Shown here: piece by piece, positions 7,336 to 15,053 of the stretch
How the letters are laid out: each line of letters starts with the position of its first letter
Position numbering within the stretch: position 1 is the first letter of the stretch
Assembly: GCA_959608625.1 (NCBI GenBank)
Contig: CAUHQV010000005.1
Coordinates: 1-64,000 of the forward strand
Direction: 5' to 3'
From: an uncultured Flavobacteriales bacterium
Lineage (GTDB): Bacteria; Bacteroidota; Bacteroidia; Flavobacteriales; UBA1820
Length of the DNA stretch: 64,000 nucleotides
Translations under genes and position numbers: made by a program
Notes under the pieces: model-generated
The model's input: the letters and a program-made list of their open reading frames with translations, nothing else
What the model was told of the DNA's origin: nothing
Database searches by the model: none

Positions 7336-8913
7336 TTATTTGGCCACGTTTACCGCGCGGGTTTCGCGGATCACGATCACCCGGACTTGTCCCGGATAGG
7401 TCATTTCGTTTTGTATCTTTTGGGATATCTGGAACGATATTTCGGCTGCCTGCTGATCGGAAACCTTATCGCTTTCTACGATCACCCGCAGTTCACGGCC
7501 GGCCTGAATGGCGTAGGCTTTTATCACTCCGTCGAAACTCAGGGCCATTTCTTCGAGTTCCCGAAGACGCTGGAGGTAGCTTTCCACTACCTGGCGGCGG
7601 GCTCCCGGGCGGGCTCCCGATATGGCGTCGCATACCTGAATGATAGGGGCGAGCAGGGTTTTCATTTCGACTTCGTCGTGGTGGGCGCCGATGGCGTTGC
7701 ATACTTCGGGTTGTTCGCCGTATTTCTCGGCCCATTCCATACCAAGGATGGCATGCGGGGTTTCGGATTCGGTGTCGGGCACTTTTCCGATGTCGTGTAG
7801 AAGGCCGGCCCGTTTGGCCAGTTTGGCGTTCAGGCCGAGTTCTGCCGCCATCGTAGCGGCCAGGTTGGCCACTTCGCGGGAATGCTGGAGCAGGTTCTGT
7901 CCGTAGGAGGAACGGTACTTCATCCGCCCGATGACCTTTATCAGCTCGGGATGTAACCCATGTATGCCCAAGTCGATCGCTGTTTTTTTGCCGGTCGAAA
8001 TAATCTCGTCTTCGATCTGTTTGCGGGTTTTGGATACGACCTCTTCGATGCGGGCCGGGTGTATGCGTCCGTCGGTGACCAGTTTATGGAGCGACAGGCG
8101 GGCGATCTCGCGGCGTACCGGGTCGAAGCAGGATAGGATGATAGCCTCCGGAGTATCGTCTACGATGATTTCCACGCCGGTAGCGGCCTCGAGAGCCCGG
8201 ATATTGCGGCCTTCACGCCCGATGATACGGCCTTTGATGTCGTCCGATTCGATATTGAAAGTAGAAACGCTGTTTTCGATGGCGTCTTCGGTGGCGGTGC
8301 GCTGAATGGTTTGGATAACGATCTTCTTGGCTTCGTTCTTAGCGGTGAGCTTCGCCTCGTCGATGGTCTCCTGAATATGCTGCATGGCATTGGCGCGGGC
8401 TTCCTCTTTCAGGGAGTTGAAAAGTTCTTCCTTGGCTTTTTCAGCGGAGTAACCGGATATTTCTTCCAGTTTTTCGACCCTTACGTTATGCAGCCGTTCC
8501 AGTTCTTCGTTGCGGCGGGTCAGTTTTTCCGAGAGTTTTTCGTTGTCTGCGATGCTTGCATCGAGCTGGCGTTCTTTCTTTTTCTGCTCTTCTATCATTT
8601 GCGACAGACGGGCTTCTTTTTGTGTGGTCCGCTGCTCGGATTCTGCGATTTTTCGATTTTTCTGGTTGATGATCTTTTCGTGCTCGGCCTTCAGTTCGAT
8701 AAATTTTTCTTTGGCCTGCAGTATTTTGTCCTTTTTGATGGATTCGGCCTCCAGTTTAGCCTCTTTGATCAGAACGTCGGCTTCTTTGCGCGCTTCGCTG
8801 ACCATTTTGGCGGTTTCCCGCATTACACGCCGGCGGTTGAGAATGGAAATGGCCCCTACGATCAGGGCTCCTACTGCCGCTCCTGCGATTGAATATATTA
8901 TCCAGTGTGTCAT
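7336..8913 (-). CDS. rny: Ribonuclease Y
   Basis: Membrane-anchored endoribonuclease that starts mRNA decay. The 525 residues follow the family layout: an N-terminal transmembrane helix (about 6-25), a long charged coiled coil (about 30-200), a KH domain with GRIIGREGRNIRALE near 230, and an HD domain with LLHDIGK and IGAHHDE carrying the metal ligands. The C-terminus ends in the typical TYPGQVRVIVIRETRAVNVAK-type segment. The gene is followed by a terminator and preceded by the 6S-like RNA and zapA. Confidence 0.96.
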   Translation of the reverse strand: MTHWIIYSIAGAAVGALIVGAISILNRRRVMRETAKMVSEARKEADVLIKEAKLEAESIKKDKILQAKEKFIELKAEHEKIINQKNRKIAESEQRTTQKEARLSQMIEEQKKKERQLDASIADNEKLSEKLTRRNEELERLHNVRVEKLEEISGYSAEKAKEELFNSLKEEARANAMQHIQETIDEAKLTAKNEAKKIVIQTIQRTATEDAIENSVSTFNIESDDIKGRIIGREGRNIRALEAATGVEIIVDDTPEAIILSCFDPVRREIARLSLHKLVTDGRIHPARIEEVVSKTRKQIEDEIISTGKKTAIDLGIHGLHPELIKVIGRMKYRSSYGQNLLQHSREVANLAATMAAELGLNAKLAKRAGLLHDIGKVPDTESETPHAILGMEWAEKYGEQPEVCNAIGAHHDEVEMKTLLAPIIQVCDAISGARPGARRQVVESYLQRLRELEEMALSFDGVIKAYAIQAGRELRVIVESDKVSDQQAAEISFQISQKIQNEMTYPGQVRVIVIRETRAVNVAK

Positions 8914-8935
8914 GGTGTTGTAATGATATAAAAAA

Positions 8936-9131
8936 CCTGCATAAGTTCTGTGGAGTTTGTGAAAGTAAATTCTGGAAAGTCCAGGAATTGAAACCGTGAT
9001 GATGATCAGAGCCGTGCTGTCGCCTTTTCAGAGCGGGCCGTTTCCGGTGCACTCCCTCTTGGCATCATCAACCTGCTTCTTTAACGAAACAATTTGTTGA
9101 ATTTACTCAAATAACTTAGAACCTATGCAGG
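8936..9131 (-). ncRNA. ssrS: 6S-like RNA between zapA and rny
   Basis: The 240-bp spacer lacks a credible CDS but folds as a long rod. Reading the minus strand, 9131-9118 pairs with 8949-8936 over 14 positions (CCTGCATAGGTTCT with AGAACTTATGCAGG, one G-U). A second helix of 10 pairs joins 9108-9099 to 8972-8963, and a third of 8 pairs joins 9070-9063 to 9004-8997, leaving internal bulges and an apical stem-loop. About 196 nt, rod shape with a central asymmetric bubble and position beside zapA all match 6S RNA, which binds RNA polymerase holoenzyme in stationary phase. A short T run follows on the minus strand (8935-8929). Exact ends are uncertain. Confidence 0.78.
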
Positions 9132-9155
9132 AATATCGTTTGTAACGTCTGTTTA

Positions 9156-9500
9156 TTATTCCTTATTTTCTGCTAAAACCTGTTCGTTTATCAGCTTTAC
9201 CTCCGTCCCCAGTTCGCTTTCCAGAGCTTTTAAGGCCCTTTCCGTCTCATTTTCGCGCATGTCCCGGGTCTCGGATAGTTTGCTCAGATGTACAGCCAGT
9301 TGAAGAGCTACCATGGCAAGTGAATTGACACGGGTGATACCTTTCTGCGCACTTTCCAATTCGCGGATGGCATCGTTGACTCTTTTAGCCGAACGGCGAA
9401 TGATCTCTTCTTCGTCCGATTGGTTTTCATTCCTCGGAATCAGGATAGCGTATTTTTCATCGGCTATGAAAACGTTTATTTTCAGATTTTCTTCCGCCAT
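9156..9500 (-). CDS. zapA: Cell division protein ZapA
   Basis: Small FtsZ-bundling protein of the Z-ring. The 114 residues show the ZapA start (LKINVFIADEKYAI), the helix rich in acidic and hydrophobic residues around RRSAKRVNDAIREL, and a C-terminal coiled coil from about residue 65. The length is usual. It lies 50 bp after a small coiled-coil gene that probably acts with it, and the 6S-like RNA follows. Confidence 0.88.
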   Translation of the reverse strand: MAEENLKINVFIADEKYAILIPRNENQSDEEEIIRRSAKRVNDAIRELESAQKGITRVNSLAMVALQLAVHLSKLSETRDMRENETERALKALESELGTEVKLINEQVLAENKE

Positions 9501-9550
9501 TTTACGTATTCCGGTTCCGGGTTATCGGTTCATTGAAATCGCGTTTTGCA

Positions 9551-9850
9551 TCAGGCTTTCCGCTGTTCGGATATAAGGGCAATACTCTTGTCTATATCCT
9601 TAACCAGGCGGGCGATCTGCTGGCGCAGGGCTTCGGTATTCGAGCCTTCCCGGACGCTCCCGGCCAGTTTTGCAACGCGCAATTCCTCCTGTTTTTCTTT
9701 CAAAGATTCACCCAAACGCTCTTTTTCTGCCTTCATGGCTTCCAATTCCTGCTTAAGTTTTTGGTTCTCATAGCGGAGATACGCGGAGTTTTCTCGTACA
9801 ACCCGGACTGCTTGGCTCAGTCTCTCAATTATTTCGAGATTTTTATCCAT
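9551..9850 (-). CDS. Small coiled-coil protein upstream of zapA (ZapB-like)
   Basis: A 99-residue, highly charged protein that is almost entirely predicted coiled coil (MDKNLEIIERLSQAVRVV... with heptad-like spacing, Lys/Glu rich). The start at 9850 follows a consensus promoter. Position directly before zapA suggests a role at the divisome, like ZapB, but this is inferred from context; sequence resemblance to ZapB is only the coiled-coil composition. No enzymatic motif is present. Confidence 0.72.
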   Translation of the reverse strand: MDKNLEIIERLSQAVRVVRENSAYLRYENQKLKQELEAMKAEKERLGESLKEKQEELRVAKLAGSVREGSNTEALRQQIARLVKDIDKSIALISEQRKA

Positions 9851-9876
9851 GTTTTTTCTGCTACTGCACCCAAGTA

Positions 9877-9908
9877 CAAAAGTAACCTTATCGCCCTTGA
9901 TAAGCAAA
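9877..9908 (-). promoter_or_regulatory. Promoter of the coiled-coil/zapA unit
   Basis: On the minus strand TTTG (9908-9905) and TACTTTTG (9884-9877) are separated by exactly 20 bp, matching the Bacteroidota consensus. Confidence 0.8.
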
Positions 9909-9970
9909 TTTTTTCTATTCTTTTTTACTTAAGAGACGGAAAAAGGCTGTAGGACGGAAAAATTAGAAGA

Positions 9971-10648
9971 TCAAATGTTTTGTTGGGCTATGCCATATAA
10001 AGTGACCCGGTAGACCAGGCAAGTGTTGGGGGGGACGACGGGATCGAGTTTTCCTTCGTTGCCGAATCCTAAGGTGGAAGGCATAATGATCCAGGCCTCT
10101 CCCGGGTCTTCGTATTTGCCGGTTTCTTCGTTAAGGATTCCGGTTTTCATGGCTCTCAGCCCGTTGCTCAGGCCTGTTATAACCCCCGATATCCAGGTGG
10201 CGTAAGGATCCGTATCGTTCTCGGTGTTGTCGAATTCGGTAAGTCCCTCCAGGTAATATCCGGTATAACGGATGAATACTTTGGTCTTAAGGGTGGGGGT
10301 AACTCCAGTCCCTTCTTTCAGATGAATGATATATACGTTGCCACTACCGGACGATATGGCTTTTGCCGTATCGGTCAGGGGAATGTATCCTTCCGGCAGT
10401 ACCGGGCTGCCGGAACCGTCCCGGGTTTGCAGACCGGCGGAGGCTATTTCAACCTGCCCCATCGGGATAAGTTTTCCTTCAGGAGTCAAACAATAGGTGT
10501 CCAGAAAATCAGCGATTTTTCCCTGGTCTATTCCCAATTGTTTGACCGAATTGTCGATGTTTTTTCCGCAGGCTCCGGCGGCAAAAAGAACAACTCCCGC
10601 GAGTAAAGCGGGAGCCAAAAAATGTATAACCTTTTTACCGGTGAGCAT
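9971..10648 (-). CDS. FKBP-type peptidyl-prolyl isomerase lipoprotein
   Basis: A 225-residue predicted lipoprotein: signal peptide with lipobox AAGAC, Cys27 modified. The C-terminal half is an FKBP domain (about 110-222) with the strands VFIRYTGYYLEG and FDNT, the loop VITGLSNGLRAMKTG in place of the usual VIPGW segment, and PPNTCLVYRVTLYGI at the end. The active-site tryptophan of classical FKBPs is thus replaced, so isomerase activity may be weak. It would fold or hold periplasmic proteins. It is tandem with a second FKBP lipoprotein 7 bp upstream. Confidence 0.85.
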   Translation of the reverse strand: MLTGKKVIHFLAPALLAGVVLFAAGACGKNIDNSVKQLGIDQGKIADFLDTYCLTPEGKLIPMGQVEIASAGLQTRDGSGSPVLPEGYIPLTDTAKAISSGSGNVYIIHLKEGTGVTPTLKTKVFIRYTGYYLEGLTEFDNTENDTDPYATWISGVITGLSNGLRAMKTGILNEETGKYEDPGEAWIIMPSTLGFGNEGKLDPVVPPNTCLVYRVTLYGIAQQNI

Positions 10649-10655
10649 TGGGAAA

Positions 10656-11501
10656 TTATTTGTTCAGTTTTATCGTTTTGTTTGCCGGAGGTGTATTGAA
10701 CCATATTTGGGTCGGTTCTTTCGCTCCTACAAAAAGCGTTTTGGTATTGTCCTTTCCGGCGACAGGGTATTCGGCAATGGAATAAAGGTCGACCATATAT
10801 ATCAATACGGAATTCGGCGGAACCCCGCTCGTAGACGATGATATATTCCCGTAACCGACCCTCGAAGGAATCAATATCCATCCCTGTCCTCCGTCTTTCC
10901 ATACGTCTTTTTCGTAAGAAGGATCCTGGGAGCCGTCTTCGTTAGGCTCCGGGGTGATGGTTTCCGTTACCAGATGTCCGGGCTCGAAATATTTTATGCC
11001 CAAACGGAATCCCAGCATGTAGCTGGTCATATCCAGTTCGTACGGAGAAGGTGCTATATCGAACTCATTGCCATTGAGCAGCAATCCTGTATAAGTCACC
11101 AGAACGGCACAGGAGTCGATAGGCCGCTGAGTGGTTACTCCGCGCTTGTTTATGTATACCCAGACGCCCGATTCTACTTCTACCGTATCGCCGGCTCCGG
11201 TAACCAGTTTTACTTTCGTCGTATCGGAGAAGGCGTGGCCCAGCAGATCCTCGTAAGGCAGACCGTCGGTCACTTGTTGTGTGCGGCGGGTATTCCACAT
11301 ATTTTCCGGATCGTCCAGTTCCGTTTTTACCAGTTCCGGAAAGTCCCCGCTGTTCACTACCTTGTAGGAACGCATGAAGAGCTCGATGCCTTCGGTGTCG
11401 GCTTCCTTGATGAAATCATACGTGTCGTCCTGTGAGGATTCTTTCAGGCAGGAAGCGAATGCCATGGCTCCGAAGAGCAGTACGAGGGTTCTTTTTAACA
11501 T
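10656..11501 (-). CDS. FKBP-like lipoprotein, divergent
   Basis: A 281-residue lipoprotein starting at MLKRTLVLLFGAMAFASC, with Cys18 as the lipid attachment site; I prefer this ATG at 11501 to an ATG 10 codons upstream because it gives a normal signal peptide. The C-terminal region resembles FKBP folds: VLVTYTGLLLNGNEFD, an insertion, LGIKYFEPGHLV, then PPNSVLIYMVDLYSI. Key aromatic residues of the FKBP pocket are not conserved. It is followed after 7 bp by another FKBP lipoprotein, suggesting a duplicated pair of envelope foldases. Confidence 0.78.
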   Translation of the reverse strand: MLKRTLVLLFGAMAFASCLKESSQDDTYDFIKEADTEGIELFMRSYKVVNSGDFPELVKTELDDPENMWNTRRTQQVTDGLPYEDLLGHAFSDTTKVKLVTGAGDTVEVESGVWVYINKRGVTTQRPIDSCAVLVTYTGLLLNGNEFDIAPSPYELDMTSYMLGFRLGIKYFEPGHLVTETITPEPNEDGSQDPSYEKDVWKDGGQGWILIPSRVGYGNISSSTSGVPPNSVLIYMVDLYSIAEYPVAGKDNTKTLFVGAKEPTQIWFNTPPANKTIKLNK

Positions 11502-11624
11502 ATGTGTGATGTACGATATTGAGCGATGCAATTTTAGGCAATATCTTTAAATAAAAAAATAACTTTAAGAGTTTATTGCCATTTTGCTCCGCTGTAAGGT
11601 GGTTTTTAATATTTTTTTAATAAA

Positions 11625-12074
11625 TCAGCGGTTCAACAGCCGCTTTACCGTATCGGCTATAGCCTTCCCTTCCGCTTTTCCGGACAGGGTCTTGGATGCG
11701 ATGCCCATGACTTTGCCCATATCGGCCGGGGAGGAAGCTCCCGTCTGTGCGATGATCTTCGCGATCTCTTCGTCCAGTTTTTCCGGGCTCATCTGTTCCG
11801 GCAGATAGCGTTCGATCACGGCCGCCTGCTCCAGTTCCGCGTCGGCCAGATCCTGCCGGTTCTGTTCGATGTAAATGGCGGCGGATTCTTTGCGTTGCTT
11901 TACCAGCTTTTGCAGGATTTTCATTTCGGCGGCTTCATCCGGTTCGGTGTGGGACGACGACGTTTTTTCCAGCAGGATGGCCGATTTTACGGCGCGCAGG
12001 GATTCGAGCGCTACTTTGTCCTTGGATTTCATCGCTTCTTTGATCCCCTCCATTATTTTGGTTTCCAGACTCAT
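11625..12074 (-). CDS. GatB/YqeY domain protein
   Basis: A 149-residue stand-alone YqeY-type protein. It resembles the C-terminal domain of the GatB amidotransferase subunit, which binds tRNA. Family features are visible: LRAVKSAILLEK near residue 26, then RKESAAIYIEQNRQDLADAE, IERYLPEQMS and the helical tail with MGKVMGIASKTLSGKAEGK. Typical length. The family role is not settled; a tRNA-linked function is plausible. It stands alone on the minus strand. Confidence 0.88.
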   Translation of the reverse strand: MSLETKIMEGIKEAMKSKDKVALESLRAVKSAILLEKTSSSHTEPDEAAEMKILQKLVKQRKESAAIYIEQNRQDLADAELEQAAVIERYLPEQMSPEKLDEEIAKIIAQTGASSPADMGKVMGIASKTLSGKAEGKAIADTVKRLLNR

Positions 12075-12234
12075 GGTTCTAAGAGTTAGAAGGTTTTTTT
12101 ACGGTGCGGTTTGCTCTGTCCGGAATCAACGTTCCGGATGTCCAAAAGTACGAAAAAAGCACGGAAATGCAATAAAACTCTCCCCGGATTCCGTATGGGC
12201 CGGGAAGATTTTTTGTCCGCTAAAAGCCAGCCGG

Positions 12235-13098
12235 TTAAAAACGGCGGACTTTTATGTCCTTTTTGTCGATGTATTTGGGATATTTAAAGGAAGGCATCGC
12301 CAAGGCCATACCGGCATGTATCGTACCGTCTATGTCCAACAGTTTGGCCACTTGCTCCTTTTTGTCCCGCTGGATGGCGGCGCAGACGAATCCCGTATAA
12401 AATTGCGCCACGCCGAGGCTTTCGGCCATCAGCGAACCGTTCTGGTAGGCCAGGTTGGCGTCCTGATTCCCGAACTGGTTGGTCTTTGGGGTGTGGATCA
12501 GCAGCAGGGCCGTTGCCTTGCGCAGGATCAGGTCGTTCCCCCGGTTGAATTCCTTGACCAGGCGGTGAAAACGGGGCAGTGCTTTGTAAGCATCCGGTTT
12601 GAAACGTTTGATGAACGGCTTGAGAATGGGGTTTTTCAGGGTCTTGACGATCGAAGCGAATCCGTCTATCGTCAGGGCCGATATCCGGTGCAGGATTTCC
12701 GGGTCGGTCACCAGAGTGAACTCAACTTCCTGCCGGTTGCTGGCCGTGGGCGCCCGGTGGGCGGCTTCCAGTATTTCGTCCAGCATAGCCTCCGGAATAG
12801 GTTTGGTGGAAAAGGCCCGGTTGGAACGGCGCGCTTTGCACAACAACATCACCTGTTCGGGAGCGGGCATTTCTTTCGGGTCGATCTTATGTACTTTTTC
12901 GGCAGGGAACGTAGAGTGTTCCACCGAATCGGTAGGGCATACCGCGACGCAATGTCCGCAGAGGATGCAATTCTTTATCTGGTGGACGGATACTTTTGCT
13001 TTGGGTTCCCTTTGGAAGAAAATGACCGAGGGGCACACCCGGACGCATCTGCCGCACTTTATGCAGGTAGATTGATCGATAGCTATTGTAAAATCCAT
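12235..13098 (-). CDS. Nitroreductase fused to a 2x[4Fe-4S] ferredoxin domain
   Basis: A 287-residue cytosolic flavoprotein. The N-terminus carries two ferredoxin clusters (CIKCGRCVRVCP and CILCGHCVAVCP); a nitroreductase-like FMN domain follows from about residue 75, with RRSNRAFSTKPI and AAHRAPTASNRQ, the usual FMN-binding start. The C-terminus is less typical. Such fusions pass electrons from reduced ferredoxin-type centres to an FMN substrate site; the substrate is unknown. The start MDFTIAIDQ at 13098 is chosen because the first cluster begins soon after and a -7 box lies 34 bp upstream. Confidence 0.88.
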   Translation of the reverse strand: MDFTIAIDQSTCIKCGRCVRVCPSVIFFQREPKAKVSVHQIKNCILCGHCVAVCPTDSVEHSTFPAEKVHKIDPKEMPAPEQVMLLCKARRSNRAFSTKPIPEAMLDEILEAAHRAPTASNRQEVEFTLVTDPEILHRISALTIDGFASIVKTLKNPILKPFIKRFKPDAYKALPRFHRLVKEFNRGNDLILRKATALLLIHTPKTNQFGNQDANLAYQNGSLMAESLGVAQFYTGFVCAAIQRDKKEQVAKLLDIDGTIHAGMALAMPSFKYPKYIDKKDIKVRRF

Positions 13099-13131
13099 GG
13101 TTTTTCGGGTTTGAGTTGATTTTTTGCGGGG

Positions 13132-13139
13132 CAAATATA
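13132..13139 (-). promoter_or_regulatory. -7 promoter box TATATTTG of the nitroreductase gene
   Basis: On the minus strand TATATTTG lies 34 bp upstream of the ATG. No clear -33 TTTG at 19-21 bp. Confidence 0.6.
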
Positions 13140-13186
13140 GGCATTTAAAAGGAATGGTGACTATTGATAACTTTTCCGGCAAAAAT

Positions 13187-13257
13187 GTCCGCGGGATCCC
13201 GCGGGAGCGGAACGCTCCGAAAAGTCCATATCACGCCTGCCGGAGCTAAGCTTCGGG
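13187..13257. repeat. Cluster of three adjacent hairpins
   Basis: A perfect 16-bp palindrome CCGCGGGATCCCGCGG (13189-13204) is followed directly by GAGCG-GAA-CGCTC (13205-13217). A third inverted repeat, CCGGAGCT / AGCTTCGG (13240-13256), comes 22 bp later. It lies in the 194-bp spacer between the nitroreductase gene and the end of the MATE operon, downstream of the small acidic gene on the minus strand. It could terminate or stabilise that transcript; there is no strong T tract. Confidence 0.55.
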
Positions 13258-13292
13258 GTGGAATAAAAACGAAAAATTTCGGGTATGCGGGA

Positions 13293-13526
13293 TCAGAGGC
13301 TCTTTTCGATACGCTCTACTTCGCGGTCGTAAAATTCGGAAGCGGCGACGAAAAGGCGTTCGGCCTCTTCAGCCAGTTCGGCCGGGTCTTCCTCACTCAC
13401 GTCGTCGAGCCATTCTACGTCTTCGTCGGTCAGGTCGATGATGAATCGCGGGTATTGCGTATGGATGACGAATATCGAGTCGTCGTAGTCGGTGTTGTCT
13501 CCCAGGAGGAATTCCGGTAAGTTCAT
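13293..13526 (-). CDS. Small acidic hypothetical protein
   Basis: A 77-residue very acidic protein (MNLPEFLLGDNTDYDDSIF..., many Asp/Glu in DLTDEDVEWLDDVSEEDP). No signal peptide, membrane segment or known motif. Its ATG overlaps the stop of the upstream MATE gene by 4 bp (ATGA), so translation is probably coupled. Similar short acidic proteins occur as conserved hypotheticals in related genomes as far as I can recall; the function is unknown. Confidence 0.72.
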   Translation of the reverse strand: MNLPEFLLGDNTDYDDSIFVIHTQYPRFIIDLTDEDVEWLDDVSEEDPAELAEEAERLFVAASEFYDREVERIEKSL

Positions 13527-14887
13527 GCTTTCAATTTTTTGATTTGATTCCAGAGCCTAAAGGTAAGCATTATCGCGCAAAATACCAAGCCCACTGCAAT
13601 ACCGATCCAGATTCCCGTGGTTTTCATCCCGAAATGGACGGACAGCAGGATGGCCAGCGGGAAAGCGACTACCCAATAGCCTACGGCGGTGATCACCGTC
13701 GGTATTTTTACATCGCACATTCCCCGAAGGGCGCCTTGGCAGACTACCTGCAGGCCGTCGAACACCTGGAATACCGCCGCTATGATGAACAGCGGCGCCG
13801 CGATGGATATCAGTTCCTGCGAATCGATGAAAAAGCGGGGGATAGCCTCCCGGAAAGCGATATACCCGCCGGCGAACACGGCCATGATCAACAGAACCGT
13901 CACTACCAAGCTCGAAGCGGCCAGGCGCAGGTTCGCCAGGTCTTTTTTGCCCAGGTAATAGCTCACCCGGATCGTAGCCGCCACGGCCAGCCCCGATACG
14001 AAAGTGTAGGTGAACCCGGTCATTTGCCCGACGATCTGGTGCGCTGCCAGCGAAGCCTCGCCAAAGCGCCCGGCCAGGATAGCGCAGGTGCTGAACAGGC
14101 CTACTTCGAACAGCATCTGCAACCCGGTAGGTATGCCGATCGACAATATCTTTTTGATCGCCCGGGCTTTTATCTCCCGGAACATATTCATCCATACGTA
14201 TGGGCGGAAGGCGGGTCGGAAATGCAGCACGGCGATCACGATGAATATCAGGCAAACACGGGAAATGAACGTCCCCCAGGCGGCCCCTTCGAGACCCAGG
14301 CGCGGGGCACCCCAGTTCCCGTAAATAAAAGCGTAATTGCCCGCCACGTTTATCCCGTTGGCCAGGATCAGCGCCAGCATCCCCGGCCAGGTGTTGGACA
14401 TGCCGTCGGCCAACTGCTTGTAACTTTGGAATATCATTACCGGAATAAGGGAGAATCCCACGATACGCAGGTAGGGCACGGCCAACCGGCCCACCGCTTC
14501 AGTCTGTCCGAGGGCGGGATGTTGCAGGATGGGAGCGATGAAATAGATGAGCAGGGCGAAAGCGATCCCGACGATCAGATTCATCACAAACCCGTTGCGC
14601 AGGATATTGCGGATCTCTCCCCGGTCGTTTGCGGCATAGGAATACGATACGAGCGGGGTCATACCGCACGATATGCCGGTGCCCATCAGCAGCACCAGGA
14701 TGAAGACGGCATTGGCCGCCGCGCCGGCTGCCAGGGCGGTCTGGCCTTCGGCCCCTCCGATGCGGGCCACCATGTAATTGTCCACCAGGCCTACGAATAC
14801 ATTGGCGGCCTGTCCGAACATCACCGGGGCGGCCAGGCGGATGTTCGGGCGGAACTGTTTTGCGTATTCTGCGAGGTATGCTCCCAT
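13523..14887 (-). CDS. MATE family multidrug/metabolite exporter
   Basis: A 454-residue inner-membrane protein with about 12 hydrophobic segments. MATE features include the opening LAAPVMFGQAANVFVGLVDNYMVARIGG and an internally repeated second half starting at IKKILSIGIPTGLQMLFEVGLFS. These antiporters export drugs or metabolites using Na+ or H+ gradients. The start is set at 14887 (MGAYLAEYAKQFRP) because this aligns with the family and a -7 box lies 42 bp upstream; the longer open frame reaching 15388 crosses the divergent promoter region. It overlaps the small acidic gene by 4 bp. Confidence 0.9.
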   Translation of the reverse strand: MGAYLAEYAKQFRPNIRLAAPVMFGQAANVFVGLVDNYMVARIGGAEGQTALAAGAAANAVFILVLLMGTGISCGMTPLVSYSYAANDRGEIRNILRNGFVMNLIVGIAFALLIYFIAPILQHPALGQTEAVGRLAVPYLRIVGFSLIPVMIFQSYKQLADGMSNTWPGMLALILANGINVAGNYAFIYGNWGAPRLGLEGAAWGTFISRVCLIFIVIAVLHFRPAFRPYVWMNMFREIKARAIKKILSIGIPTGLQMLFEVGLFSTCAILAGRFGEASLAAHQIVGQMTGFTYTFVSGLAVAATIRVSYYLGKKDLANLRLAASSLVVTVLLIMAVFAGGYIAFREAIPRFFIDSQELISIAAPLFIIAAVFQVFDGLQVVCQGALRGMCDVKIPTVITAVGYWVVAFPLAILLSVHFGMKTTGIWIGIAVGLVFCAIMLTFRLWNQIKKLKA

Positions 14888-14928
14888 AAATTTTTTATCT
14901 TTTAACCTGCTCTTTTGAGCGAGGGGTG

Positions 14929-14957
14929 CAAAGGTACACAATAACCCCGAGGGCAAA
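14929..14957 (-). promoter_or_regulatory. Promoter of the MATE gene
   Basis: On the minus strand TTTG (14957-14954) and TACCTTTG (14936-14929) with a 17-bp spacer, slightly shorter than the usual 19-21 bp. Confidence 0.6.
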
Positions 14958-15053
14958 AAATAGTTCAGGGTTAATAATTTCAGGCATTTTTTTAAGAAAA
15001 CGGCAGGGGTTTGCCGGAAATGTGTAAATTTACTCTCTGTAATAACCCTAACT

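Noticed and set aside
8756..9052. Minus-strand open frame near the rny start
   Set aside because: It runs out of frame through the rny N-terminus and the 6S-like RNA, which has a consistent helix structure.
13544..14905. Long open frame of 453 codons on the plus strand
   Set aside because: It lies antisense to the MATE exporter, whose family motifs and membrane segments are clear; the plus-strand translation is charge-rich nonsense.
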